Assembly: GCF_001982605.1 (NCBI RefSeq)
Contig: NZ_MLCN01000029.1
Location: 62,001-126,000 of the forward strand
DNA: 64,000 bases
Source: Alkanindiges hydrocarboniclasticus
Lineage (GTDB): Bacteria > Pseudomonadota > Gammaproteobacteria > Pseudomonadales > Moraxellaceae
Direction: 5' to 3'
Shown piece after piece: positions 30,356 through 38,211 of this stretch. Both the position numbers and the translations under genes were made by a program. Positions within the stretch are counted from its first letter, which is position 1. Each line of letters starts with the position of its first letter. The notes beneath the pieces are model-generated. The model made no database searches and was not told the origin of the DNA. It saw only the letters and a list, made by a program, of their open reading frames with translations.

Positions 30356-30437
30356 GACGGCTCTCTATCTCGCGTGGCGTAAATCTTTATGTCTTTATCT
30401 GCTTAAACTGCAGCTGGGATCATGGTAGCAGTTAAAC

Positions 30438-30474
30438 TATTGCAATGCCCGACATCTTGTCAGGTATTGCAATA
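30438..30474. promoter_or_regulatory. 37-bp near-perfect palindrome upstream of the regulator
   Basis: Outer arms TATTGCAAT and ATTGCAATA, inner arms GACA and TGTC, centred on position 30456. Only three symmetric pairs disagree, one at the centre. It starts 83 bp upstream of the regulator start codon. No T tract follows on either strand, so an operator is more likely than a terminator. Confidence 0.6.
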
Positions 30475-30683
30475 GCAAACCCAGCGCTAAAACTGGTCAT
30501 TAGCTGCCTTTTTCATTATTAGACCAAAATTCATTAAGTTATTAATTAATAAAAAATAATAAAAACAATCTCAAGCCGCCATGATGTTCTTTTTGATCGC
30601 GCTCAACCCTGTCAGTTATAGCCCACTGATCAAAAATTGGCATGTTTTTTATCCATAACTTTAATGGCAACCTACTGCACGCA

Positions 30684-30707
30684 GATGATCCCGAACTGAT
30701 ACTGGCA
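30684..30707 (+). promoter_or_regulatory. Shared upstream element, toxin copy
   Basis: Contains GATCCCGAACTGATACTGGC (from 30687), differing from the tyrosinase copy at one position over 21 bp. The second half-site ACTGATACTG is exact; the first is degenerate (GATGATCCCG), with the same 11-bp period. Confidence 0.55.
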
Positions 30708-30843
30708 CGGCTGATATTTAGGACTATAGTCAGTTTCATCATCATTCAACACCATAATGATGAGCAGCAGCTAAATAGAACATGTAAAAAATATTTAGCA
30801 AAAATAATGCACTACATCATTAATACACTCAAGGATACCAATC

Positions 30844-31824
30844 ATGTCAAATCAAGGCGCTTTCATTGCACTCAACCAGACCCTATCTACCAATGATTAT
30901 CTGGTGTCAAACAACAACGCATTTTTTGCCATTATGCAGGGTGATGGCAACCTGTGCGTTTACCGAGGTTCTGCACCAGATGCCAACCAAGGTTTCCTAT
31001 GGGGCGCGCTGGGTCAAAGCCAGCCCAATGGTAACTACTTTAGCATCATGCAGGGCGATGGGAATTTATGCGTTTATAAAGGGACTGGCCCAAGCGACAA
31101 CCAGGGCTTTGTCTGGGGCGCGCTGAACCAAAGCCAGCCGGATCGCGCTTATTTTGCAGTGCTACAGGATGACGGCAACCTGTGCGTGTACAAGGGCACC
31201 AGCCCCAGTGACAATCAGGGCGGCGTCTGGTGTAGCACTGCTATTGATCCAGTGGTGGATATTGAAATCTCCAGCATTAATTATGACGTGGCGGCGGCAA
31301 AAATCATTAAATCCACCCCGGCTGACCTGTATCGCCAGAGCGTCACCAACAACACCGCACAGTCGCAAACCAGCAGCATTAGTGGTTCTGAATCAGTTTC
31401 AGAAACCTCAGGCTGGTCAGATTCGCTGGCCGTCAAAGTTGGGGTCAGCACCACCTTTAAAACTGGCATTCCTTTTCTGGCGGAAGGCAAAATCAGCGTG
31501 TCGCTGGACGTGACCAATACTTATACTTGGAATGGTTCAACCACCCGAACCAAGACATGGTCATTTAACACACCCGTGACTGTACCGGCCAACTCCACCT
31601 ATGTGGCGCTGATTGCTGCCACAGTAAGTACCATTAGTGTGCCCTATACACTAGCAGGGACATTAATCTTAAAATCAGGCGCACGGGTGCCGGGCATTGT
31701 ACGCGGCATGTACACCGGTTCAAACTCCCACGACCTGACTGTTACCTACATCAAGCAGGACGCCACTACCCTAAATATTGAATCCATTACCCAGCCGGTT
31801 GAATACGCAAAACTGGTAGCTTAA
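30844..31824 (+). CDS. B-lectin / aerolysin-like (ETX-MTX2 type) pore-forming protein
   Basis: 326 residues, no signal peptide. Residues 1-130 hold three B-lectin (bulb-type mannose-binding) repeats of about 38 residues with the motifs QGDGNLCVY (32-40), QGDGNLCVY (70-78) and QDDGNLCVY (108-116), matching the QxDxNxVxY sugar-binding consensus except for Cys in place of the usual variable residue. Residues 135-326 look like an aerolysin/ETX-MTX2 beta-rich domain: long alternating strands, a Ser/Thr-rich amphipathic stretch (SQTSSISGSESVSETSGWSD, 174-193) as candidate insertion hairpin, TYTWNGSTTRTKTW, and PVTVPANSTYVALIAATVST typical of the family. A clear AAGGA ribosome site precedes the ATG. 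Predicted role: a glycan-targeted pore-forming toxin; how it leaves the cell is unknown. Confidence 0.78.
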   Translation: MSNQGAFIALNQTLSTNDYLVSNNNAFFAIMQGDGNLCVYRGSAPDANQGFLWGALGQSQPNGNYFSIMQGDGNLCVYKGTGPSDNQGFVWGALNQSQPDRAYFAVLQDDGNLCVYKGTSPSDNQGGVWCSTAIDPVVDIEISSINYDVAAAKIIKSTPADLYRQSVTNNTAQSQTSSISGSESVSETSGWSDSLAVKVGVSTTFKTGIPFLAEGKISVSLDVTNTYTWNGSTTRTKTWSFNTPVTVPANSTYVALIAATVSTISVPYTLAGTLILKSGARVPGIVRGMYTGSNSHDLTVTYIKQDATTLNIESITQPVEYAKLVA

Positions 31825-32169
31825 AGCAAACACCCTAGCCACAAAACCACTACCCCTAAGCTGATATAGTGTGTTTATGACTTAAAAAACGGCCACCCTA
31901 ACATGTGGCCGTTTTTAAAACAGTATTAATGGGTCAAATTCAAATTTATAAATCACTGGCTCAATGTCCCTTCCAGCCGTTAACGTCTTTATAGTGGAAA
32001 CCACTATGCTGGGTTTAAAACCCTTAAAAACCGTCAGGCACGGCCAATAAACAACCAATCAATGCAATATTGTCAAATTAGTATTTGCCTTGACCGAATG
32101 AACGCTATAGAATTTGCGCCAAGCCTAGATGTTAAAGCACTTAACCGAATGGTTAACTTGCTTGCTACT
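31825..32169 (+). other. 345-bp gap between toxin gene and tRNA-Glu
   Basis: No gene found. Apart from the toxin terminator it contains two small palindromes close together, ATAGTGG-A-AACCACTAT-like (about 31993-32010) and GGGTTTAAAACCC (about 32013-32025). The tRNA-Glu promoter must lie in the last 100 bp; a TATAGAAT box at about 32105-32112 is the best -10, with no strong -35. Confidence 0.5.
31885..31918 (+). terminator. Terminator after the toxin gene
   Basis: 12-bp stem AAAAACGGCCAC/GTGGCCGTTTTT (31885-31896 with 31905-31916), 8-nt loop, T tract on the plus strand and A tract in front, so it could work in both directions. Confidence 0.85.
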
Positions 32170-32245
32170 GTCCCTATCGTCTAGAGGCCTAGGACATCGC
32201 CCTTTCACGGCGGTAACCGGGGTTCGAATCCCCGTAGGGACGCCA
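32170..32245 (+). tRNA. tRNA-Glu (anticodon TTC)
   Basis: 76 nt with encoded CCA. Acceptor GTCCCTA/TAGGGAC, anticodon loop CTTTCAC between TCGCC and GGCGG gives TTC, T arm GGGGT/CCCCG region with TTCGAATC. The long D loop (TAGAGGCCTA) is typical of tRNA-Glu. Confidence 0.97.
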
Positions 32246-32252
32246 AATTCAT

Positions 32253-32284
32253 AAAAAAGCCTGCATACAATGCAGGCTTTTTTA
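32253..32284 (+). terminator. Terminator after tRNA-Glu
   Basis: 13-bp stem AAAAAAGCCTGCA/TGCAGGCTTTTTT with loop TACAA. Confidence 0.85.
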
Positions 32285-32316
32285 TTTTTAACATCAGTTT
32301 TATTAAAACAGATGGT

Positions 32317-32520
32317 TTAATTCAGGCTGTTTGTTCTCAAAGCCAGTGTGTTGTTCCAAGCCAGATTTCCGGCACTTGCTTTTTCATTCAAACCCCATAC
32401 CAGCAAAGCACGGAGCCGGGATAATATGAAATTCACCCGGCCCGTCGTGTATGCCAGATAACCACCTTGGCTATTGCAGTGCTTTAAACTTGTTCTGGTT
32501 ATTGTATTAACATTGGTTTT
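32317..32520 (-). pseudogene. Possible C-terminal coding remnant
   Basis: An open minus-strand frame of 67 residues without an ATG start, ending at 32317. The translation looks protein-like (GGYLAYTTGRVNFIL, then LVWGLNEKASAGNLAW) and could be the tail of a lost gene, but I recognise no family and an open frame of this length can occur by chance. Confidence 0.2.
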
Positions 32521-32527
32521 TTAAAAC

Positions 32528-33079
32528 TTAATCCCGATCATGGTGCTTGCCACCAATCTTGGGAACGATTTGTTCAATATTACCGCGCAGGTTGTCGCGC
32601 AAGGCACGGCCAATATTGCTCAGGCTGGTTTTTTCAGCAGGTAGGCCAATATCCAGTTCATTCCCAAAATTGGCTTCCAGTGCTGCAATGCGCTGCTTGA
32701 GTTCCAGCGGCATGGCTGCTTTTTCAAACGTCTTGGCATCCACCATCACCACAATCGCTTCGCCGGTGGCAACCACCTGGGCCTGCTGGTTACTGTACAG
32801 CACGTAGGCCATGCGAAAACCGGAGTTACGCACTTCCACCACCCGCACCCCCACTTTCAGGCTGTCGGGATAAAACACCGGCCTCAAATAACGGCAGCTA
32901 CTGGCCGAAATGACGCTGACCAATCCATGGTTAAAAGCTTCAATGTGGCTGAGGTATTCAATACGCGCGCTTTCCATATAGCGGTAATACATGACGTTGT
33001 TGACATGACCAAAGGCATCCATGTCGCCCCAGGCTACAGTCTGGTGATATACCACGGGACATTCTTTAATGGAACTCAT
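32528..33079 (-). CDS. Acyl-CoA thioesterase, 4HBT hotdog family
   Basis: 183 residues, hotdog fold. WGDMDAFGHVNNVMYYRYMESAR near residues 17-39 carries the catalytic-type Asp and the VNN..Y signature of the YbgC/4-hydroxybenzoyl-CoA thioesterase family. Cytoplasmic; hydrolyses acyl-CoA, exact substrate not readable. The C-terminal 40 residues extend beyond the usual 130-140 residue domain. Single gene between tRNA-Glu and hemY. Confidence 0.85.
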   Translation of the reverse strand: MSSIKECPVVYHQTVAWGDMDAFGHVNNVMYYRYMESARIEYLSHIEAFNHGLVSVISASSCRYLRPVFYPDSLKVGVRVVEVRNSGFRMAYVLYSNQQAQVVATGEAIVVMVDAKTFEKAAMPLELKQRIAALEANFGNELDIGLPAEKTSLSNIGRALRDNLRGNIEQIVPKIGGKHHDRD

Positions 33080-33135
33080 ACGTATTTCCTAACCTCAGGA
33101 TTTAAATGACACAAATAATGCGGTGAACTTGAATG

Positions 33136-34389
33136 TTAACCTGTTGCGCTGGTTTGCGAATTGGCCTGATTTTCCAGTTGGCTGCGCGCCTGATACAACA
33201 GCTCCAGATCCGCCAGTAATTCAGGCTGGCTATTTAGGGCTTCTTTCAGACGCAAATAGCCAAAATCCGGATGCTGCGGCCAGTTGTGCAAAATATTCTG
33301 TGCCGCTTCGGTTTGCTGCTCGGCTTTTAGCTGATGCCACTGTGCCAGTGCAATCGATGGCTGGCCGGGATAGCGCTGCGCCAGCTCATTTAGACGCTGG
33401 GTAAAATGCTGGCACTCCACATTACCTTCCTGCAACTGGTTTTGCAGCCAGATATTTAAAATACGGGGGTCAAACTCCAGCCGCAATAGCTGATCGGCCA
33501 GTTGCTGACGCTGCTGGATCAGTGACTGCTGCTGTTCTAATGGCATGCCATCCTGATTTATCTGGTTTAGCACAAACAGCCATTGCCGCGCACTGGCAAT
33601 ATCCTGCCAGAACTCCGGCTGGTTTTGGGCCACCTGATAGTAGGCAAGCAATTGTTGTAATTGTTCAGGGTGAGCCTGTGCCAGTTGCTGATGCAGGGCC
33701 AGTAGCCAGCCATATGCTTGCACTGGCGTTAATGCAGGGGCCGCAGCCATGTCCAGCAAAAGCCACGGTTGTGCAATCAGTAATTTGGCCCATAGCCCCT
33801 GAATAGATTCATCCCACGCCGGGTTTAAGGATTGGGCAAATGCTGAAACCGGTTGCTGGCCTAAAGCCGTTAATGCAGCCTGCGCCTGATCATACTGTTG
33901 TGCAGCAATATGCAGTTCAATCTGTTCCAGCACCAGTAAATCCGTTAAGGCAGAACCCTGATTTAAGGCGTGTGCAGCCTGTTCCAGCTGGGCATTTTCG
34001 CGCAATAAATGCGCCTTAACCAACTGCCTTAAACTGGCGGACTGATTAAAAATAGCTTCAATTTCCTGCTGCTTGCTGGTTTTGGCATTTAATAACCATA
34101 AACAGCCCAGTTGCTCAAAGGGTAACAGTTGCTGGTAATGTTCGATTTTTCTGGGATGGCGCAAATGCCAGTTTTTAATCCAGCGGTTAATCGTCCGAAT
34201 GCTGTACATCACAGCCAGAATGAGGGCAAACAGCAGCAGCATGAATACCGTTGCACTGGTTTGTACCTGCCAGCCCAGCCACACTACCAGCACATAACCA
34301 GCACCAGACCATAAGCCCAGCAGCAGAATCAGGCCAATGCCCAGCAAAACCAGCCACAAGGCCCGATGTTGCAGCAGCTGGTATTTCAT
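33136..34389 (-). CDS. hemY: HemY-type TPR membrane protein
   Basis: 417 residues: two hydrophobic helices at the N-terminus (about 12-30 and 40-62), then helical TPR-like repeats rich in Gln, Leu and Ala. This is the proteobacterial HemY of the hemCDXY cluster, of unclear function in heme synthesis or envelope homeostasis, and is unrelated to the Gram-positive protoporphyrinogen oxidase HemY. Its start overlaps the hemX stop (ATGA). Confidence 0.88.
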   Translation of the reverse strand: MKYQLLQHRALWLVLLGIGLILLLGLWSGAGYVLVVWLGWQVQTSATVFMLLLFALILAVMYSIRTINRWIKNWHLRHPRKIEHYQQLLPFEQLGCLWLLNAKTSKQQEIEAIFNQSASLRQLVKAHLLRENAQLEQAAHALNQGSALTDLLVLEQIELHIAAQQYDQAQAALTALGQQPVSAFAQSLNPAWDESIQGLWAKLLIAQPWLLLDMAAAPALTPVQAYGWLLALHQQLAQAHPEQLQQLLAYYQVAQNQPEFWQDIASARQWLFVLNQINQDGMPLEQQQSLIQQRQQLADQLLRLEFDPRILNIWLQNQLQEGNVECQHFTQRLNELAQRYPGQPSIALAQWHQLKAEQQTEAAQNILHNWPQHPDFGYLRLKEALNSQPELLADLELLYQARSQLENQANSQTSATG

Positions 34390-35312
34390 GATGAACCCTT
34401 TTGCCCGGTCAGCAGCGTCAATGAGGTGAGTTCAATACTGGCGGGCCATGGCTGGTTTTTGAGTTTATCCAGTTGCTGCGCAATTTGGCGGCTGGCCGGA
34501 TCAGGTAATAAATACAGCTGGGTTAGCGCTTCATTTAAGTTGCTGGTGAAATTAACCTGATCACTCTGGCTCAGTGCCAAGCGGGCAATCGCCACATTAA
34601 TACTGGCCTGCTTACAGATAAAATTACGATCCAGCATATGCTGGCCTGCTTCTGGTGCAGCAGGTTCAACCAGCAGCAAATGTTTAAACCAGTTACTGAT
34701 GCCGGATTCTTTCTGGTCTGCCGGTTGTTGCTGTAAACGATGCGGGGCCTGCACTGCCAGCAGGTTAAGCTGCTGCTGAATTTGCAGTAGTGACTGGTTT
34801 AGGCCCGAGCGGGCCTGCTGCTGCCGTGTGGCTTGCTGTGCAATATTAAGCTGGTCAATTTTCAGGGTTTGCAGCAGGGTATTGTTAAAGGCATCTGTAA
34901 AATCCTGCTGGTCTTCAATGATATTTTGCTGCAATTCCAGCAACAGTTGCTGCGCTTTTTTAGCATTACCCTGTCTTAAGCTGTCCTGTGCCAGATTCAG
35001 GGCTGTGAGTGTCCACTGACGCTGCTGTTGCCGCAAGGTATTACGCTGCTGGTTAATTTGCACCTGCTGCGACGGGCTAAGCCGAATAGGCTGCGAGGCA
35101 TTAGCCGGGTTTGCAGTACTGGCATTGCTGGCCTGTTGACGGGCAACGGCCACCAGACGATCATTCAGGTCGGCAATTTGCTTTTGGGCGGCCTGCTGGC
35201 TTTGTAACAGTTGCTGCTGACGTTGCTGGTCTTTCACATACAGCGTGTACGACAGTACAGCCATCACCACAACGACCACCAGCACCAGCAGGAGAGTCAG
35301 TTTTTGTTTCAT
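34386..35312 (-). CDS. hemX: HemX, uroporphyrinogen-III methyltransferase-like membrane protein
   Basis: The frame opens with a GTG at 35321, but the ATG at 35312 gives the normal start MKQKLTLLL; about 308 residues. One N-terminal transmembrane helix (about 5-25), then a Gln-rich coiled coil (about 30-110) and the HemX domain (QQNIIEDQQDFTDAFNNTLL, SGISNWFKHLLLVEP). Despite the name it lacks any methyltransferase motif. Located between hemD and hemY as in other gammaproteobacteria. Confidence 0.87.
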   Translation of the reverse strand: MKQKLTLLLVLVVVVVMAVLSYTLYVKDQQRQQQLLQSQQAAQKQIADLNDRLVAVARQQASNASTANPANASQPIRLSPSQQVQINQQRNTLRQQQRQWTLTALNLAQDSLRQGNAKKAQQLLLELQQNIIEDQQDFTDAFNNTLLQTLKIDQLNIAQQATRQQQARSGLNQSLLQIQQQLNLLAVQAPHRLQQQPADQKESGISNWFKHLLLVEPAAPEAGQHMLDRNFICKQASINVAIARLALSQSDQVNFTSNLNEALTQLYLLPDPASRQIAQQLDKLKNQPWPASIELTSLTLLTGQKGSS

Positions 35313-35457
35313 AGCTTGCACTCACTGGCCCGGCTTGGATCAGGCCGCATAGACTTTAGCAAACTGTATATTCTCCACTCATGACAGTCCCCACTGGTTT
35401 TTTAGCAAATTTTCCAGCAAAGCATAAAGAAGCTTTGGCATTGATACAATATTACAT

Positions 35458-36255
35458 TTACGTCTGCTGACACTTTTGTAACTGGTCAAGCACGGCCACT
35501 ATGGTAGCCGGATTCAGGCTTTCAAGCAGCATGGCTTTAGGATAAACGGCTTTTCCGTCAGGGCCAAACCGATGCAGGGTGTGTGCCTGCCGGCTAATTT
35601 TCTGGTAAATCCGCTGACCCAGTACCAAAATATACTCAGGCACAATTGGCCCAAACTGCTGGCCAAGTTGTAGCCAGTTTTGCCATGACACCCCGCTACT
35701 AATCAACAATACCTGCGGTGGATTATTAAAAAGCTGCTGGTAATTCAACTGGCTGTGTTCTGGCAGTTGCCGGTGATACAGGTTTACACTGATCACTTGT
35801 TGCTGGCTGGTCAATTGCCTGAGCATAAACTGACGACCGCCATGCCCACGCCAGAACATGATTATTTTTGAGGCAGGCGAATGGCTATCTTGCTGAAATA
35901 CATCCAGTGCCAGCATGCCCTCACTGGTTTCCAGCAGTGGAATATGCGCCTTGATACCGGCTTGAGCCAGTACGGTTGCTGTGCCCTGCCCCACCGCAAC
36001 CCACTGGCAGGTTAACTGGCTGGGCACAATATTGAGCTGCTTTAAGGCATCAAGGCCAAGCTGGGCTGCGGCCGGACTTACCACCACTACCACAGCAACC
36101 TGCCGGATTTCTGCCAAGGGCTGTTGAATGGTATCCAGCGGCTCAGCCACCAGCTCCAGCAAGGGCAATGCACTCACCCGGTAGCCTGCCTGCTGCAAGG
36201 CCTGATTTAACCCATCAGCCCGCTCGGTAGGTCGCGTATTCAGCACATGCAGCAT
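35458..36255 (-). CDS. hemD: Uroporphyrinogen-III synthase
   Basis: Cyclises hydroxymethylbilane to uroporphyrinogen III. About 265 residues from the ATG at 36255 (the frame also opens at a TTG two codons earlier). VLNTRPTERADGL at the N-terminus, a VVVVSPAAAQLGLDAL stretch and WVAVGQGTATVLAQAGI are typical of this poorly conserved family. Follows hemC after about 20 bp; 145 bp separate it from hemX. Confidence 0.92.
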   Translation of the reverse strand: MLHVLNTRPTERADGLNQALQQAGYRVSALPLLELVAEPLDTIQQPLAEIRQVAVVVVVSPAAAQLGLDALKQLNIVPSQLTCQWVAVGQGTATVLAQAGIKAHIPLLETSEGMLALDVFQQDSHSPASKIIMFWRGHGGRQFMLRQLTSQQQVISVNLYHRQLPEHSQLNYQQLFNNPPQVLLISSGVSWQNWLQLGQQFGPIVPEYILVLGQRIYQKISRQAHTLHRFGPDGKAVYPKAMLLESLNPATIVAVLDQLQKCQQT

Positions 36256-36276
36256 GGCCAATGAACTGTGCTGGCC

Positions 36277-37197
36277 TTAATGATAGAGCGCAGCAAGTAA
36301 CTCGCCAGCACCCTGATCAAGTAAACGTTGCGCCAACTGCTGGCCCAGTTGCTCGGCCTGTGCCGGCGCGCCGCTGATTTCTGCTTTTAACAATTGCTGG
36401 CCATCCGGGCTACCCACTCGCCCCTGCATAAACAACTGATCATTTTCAAGCACGGCAAAACCGGCAATCGGCACCTGACAGCCGCCCTGCAAGGTACGGT
36501 TAAAGGCACGTTCGGCCCTAATGCAAATGTTGGTACTGGCATCAGACAAGGGTGCAATCAGCGTTAAAACCGCCTGATCATTGCTGCGGCATTCCAGCCC
36601 CAGTGCCCCTTGTCCCACCGCAGGCAGGCTCAGATCAGGGGGCAGGATTTGTTTAATACGCGATTCAAGCTGCAAACGCTTCAGGCCAGCAGTAGCCAGA
36701 ATAATCGCATCATATTCACCGGCATCCAGCTTGCCCAGTCGCGTGCCGACATTGCCGCGCAAATCAATAATGGTTAAATCCGGGCGATAGGCCTGAATCT
36801 GGCTTTTGCGGCGCAGACTGGATGTACCAAGGCGTGCGCCTTGCGGCAAGTCATCCAGCGTTAAATACTGGTTGGATACAAAGGCATCAAACGGATTTTC
36901 GCGCTCACAAATAACCGCCAGCGTTAAATTTTCCGGCAAATCCATCGGTACATCCTTCATGGAATGCACAGCCAGATCAGCCCGGCCATCCAGCAGGGCA
37001 TTTTCCAGTTCCTTCACAAACAGTCCCTTACCGCCAATCTTGGCCAGTGGCGTATCCAGAATCTTGTCGCCTTGGGTCACAAACTTAACCAGCTCCACCA
37101 CCAGCCCCGGATGTAAGTCCTGCAAACGCGCCTTGATGTGTTCAGCCTGCCACAGGGCCAGAGGACTTTGCCGGGTGGCAATTTTTAGGGTATTCAT
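36277..37197 (-). CDS. hemC: Porphobilinogen deaminase (hydroxymethylbilane synthase)
   Basis: Joins four porphobilinogens into hydroxymethylbilane. 306 residues. [13 protein letters not shown] at the start, HSMKDVP (79-85), [10 protein letters not shown] (124-133) and the dipyrromethane-cofactor cysteine C240 in [10 protein letters not shown]. Located just after the algR terminator, the usual Pseudomonas/Acinetobacter order. Confidence 0.97.
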   Translation of the reverse strand: MNTLKIATRQSPLALWQAEHIKARLQDLHPGLVVELVKFVTQGDKILDTPLAKIGGKGLFVKELENALLDGRADLAVHSMKDVPMDLPENLTLAVICERENPFDAFVSNQYLTLDDLPQGARLGTSSLRRKSQIQAYRPDLTIIDLRGNVGTRLGKLDAGEYDAIILATAGLKRLQLESRIKQILPPDLSLPAVGQGALGLECRSNDQAVLTLIAPLSDASTNICIRAERAFNRTLQGGCQVPIAGFAVLENDQLFMQGRVGSPDGQQLLKAEISGAPAQAEQLGQQLAQRLLDQGAGELLAALYH

Positions 37198-37323
37198 CAG
37201 CTGGGTATCCTGTGGTTAAGCATGCATTCGGAATAATAAAGGGTAGCATGCCAAATTTGTGCGATGCGCTCAAGTCATGGTTTCCCTGCACAATTGGTCA
37301 AAACAGGGCTTAGCCACAGGCAT

Positions 37324-37358
37324 AAAAAAACCAGACCCTGAGAAGACAAAGGTCTGGT
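37324..37358 (-). terminator. Terminator of algZ-algR
   Basis: On the minus strand an 8-bp stem ACCAGACC/GGTCTGGT followed by seven T (complement of 37324-37330), 58 bp beyond the algR stop. Confidence 0.8.
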
Positions 37359-37415
37359 ACTCGCAAAGACTGCCCTGATATCACTTTTATAGAAGAACCC
37401 CGTATATTCAGTTTT

Positions 37416-38162
37416 CTAGATGTGATGAATTTTTTCCCGTAATTGCGGCAGGTGACGACGGCTTACCGCCAGACGTTCATTGATTCCACGGCAACGTACC
37501 TGATACTGGCCAGTGCCGACAAACTCCAGCCCTTCCAGATAGGGAATGGCCAGCAGGGCATTGCGGTGAATCCGGATAAAGCGGTCAGGAAACTCGGTTT
37601 CAAGCTCCTTTAGCGTTTCATCAATCAGCACTTGCCCACCGGAATGCCGCACGGTGACATATTTCTGGTCAGCCAAAAAGTAATAAATGTTTTCAATGGG
37701 AATCAGCTCGACACCGCGATGGGTACGGGCGGCAATGTGCTTGCGTGCAGGACGATCGTCTGAGTCGCCGGCAGTTGCATGCTGCTGTAATGATTTTAGC
37801 TGCGCACTGTTGAGCTTGCTGGCACGCTTTAGTGCATTTTCCAGTTGTTGCTGACTAATGGGCTTAAGCAAATAACCAATGGCCTGTGTGTTAAAGGCAT
37901 CAATGGCATGCTGGTCAAATGCCGTCACAAAGATCACGGCTGGTGGCACTTCAAGATCAAGTAAGGCCTGAGCACACTGGATGCCGTTCATTTCCGGCAT
38001 GCGGATGTCCAGCAGAACCACATCGGGCCGATGCAACCGTACCTGTTCCAGCGCCTGAAATCCATTGGCAGCCTGTGCAACCACCTCGTGGCCAGCCACC
38101 TTGACCATACGCGACAAGCGCTCTCGTGCTAATGGTTCGTCGTCACAAACCAAAATATTCAT
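37416..38162 (-). CDS. algR: LytTR-family response regulator AlgR
   Basis: 248 residues. Receiver domain with acidic pair D7/D8, phosphoacceptor D52 (VVLLDIRMPEMNG) and K102-region LLKPIS; LytTR DNA-binding domain at about 145-245 (RTHRGVELIPIENIYYFLADQKYVTV, quoted in parts: IENIYYF, DRFIRIHRNALL). In Pseudomonas this regulator controls fimU-pilVWXY minor pilins, a link to the pilus genes at 1934-7151. Encoded after algZ, 49-bp gap. Confidence 0.93.
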   Translation of the reverse strand: MNILVCDDEPLARERLSRMVKVAGHEVVAQAANGFQALEQVRLHRPDVVLLDIRMPEMNGIQCAQALLDLEVPPAVIFVTAFDQHAIDAFNTQAIGYLLKPISQQQLENALKRASKLNSAQLKSLQQHATAGDSDDRPARKHIAARTHRGVELIPIENIYYFLADQKYVTVRHSGGQVLIDETLKELETEFPDRFIRIHRNALLAIPYLEGLEFVGTGQYQVRCRGINERLAVSRRHLPQLREKIHHI

Positions 38163-38211
38163 GCATTCCTCCTTGCACCATTGATTATCCTTGAAATAAC
38201 CAATGTTTTTT

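Larger units (their letters stand above)
30356..30843. promoter_or_regulatory. 488-bp divergent control region between regulator and toxin
   Basis: No convincing gene. It holds the 37-bp palindrome (30438-30474) near the regulator start and the shared element (30684-30707) near the toxin start; a possible -10 for the toxin gene (TATAGT) follows the element by about 17 bp, leaving a leader of roughly 110 nt. Two short open frames here (67 codons minus, 84 codons plus) show no family features, and the second runs into the toxin gene. Confidence 0.6.
22311..32169. mobile_element. Candidate genomic island between tRNA-Ala and tRNA-Glu
   Basis: Between two tRNA genes lie an integrase remnant, a broken immunity gene, and four accessory genes (tyrosinase, flavoprotein, STAND regulator, lectin-toxin), while both flanks are core genes. 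The 22.8-23.5 kb part is visibly AT-rich; the larger genes are close to the flanks in composition, suggesting amelioration or transfer from a related genome. I did not find a repeated tRNA-Ala 3' end on the right side, so the element boundaries are not defined and the right limit at tRNA-Glu is only positional. Confidence 0.45.

Noticed and set aside
30542..30896. Two short open frames in the regulator/toxin divergent region
   Set aside because: AT-rich, no ribosome sites, one overlaps the toxin start; no family features.
30950..31220. Repeated DNA in the toxin gene as a possible CRISPR or tandem-repeat array
   Set aside because: The repeats are in frame, diverged at third positions and encode the three B-lectin repeats.
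22387..32169. A second copy of the tRNA-Ala 3' end that would mark the right end of an integrated element
   Set aside because: None was seen by eye; the island's right boundary therefore remains undefined.
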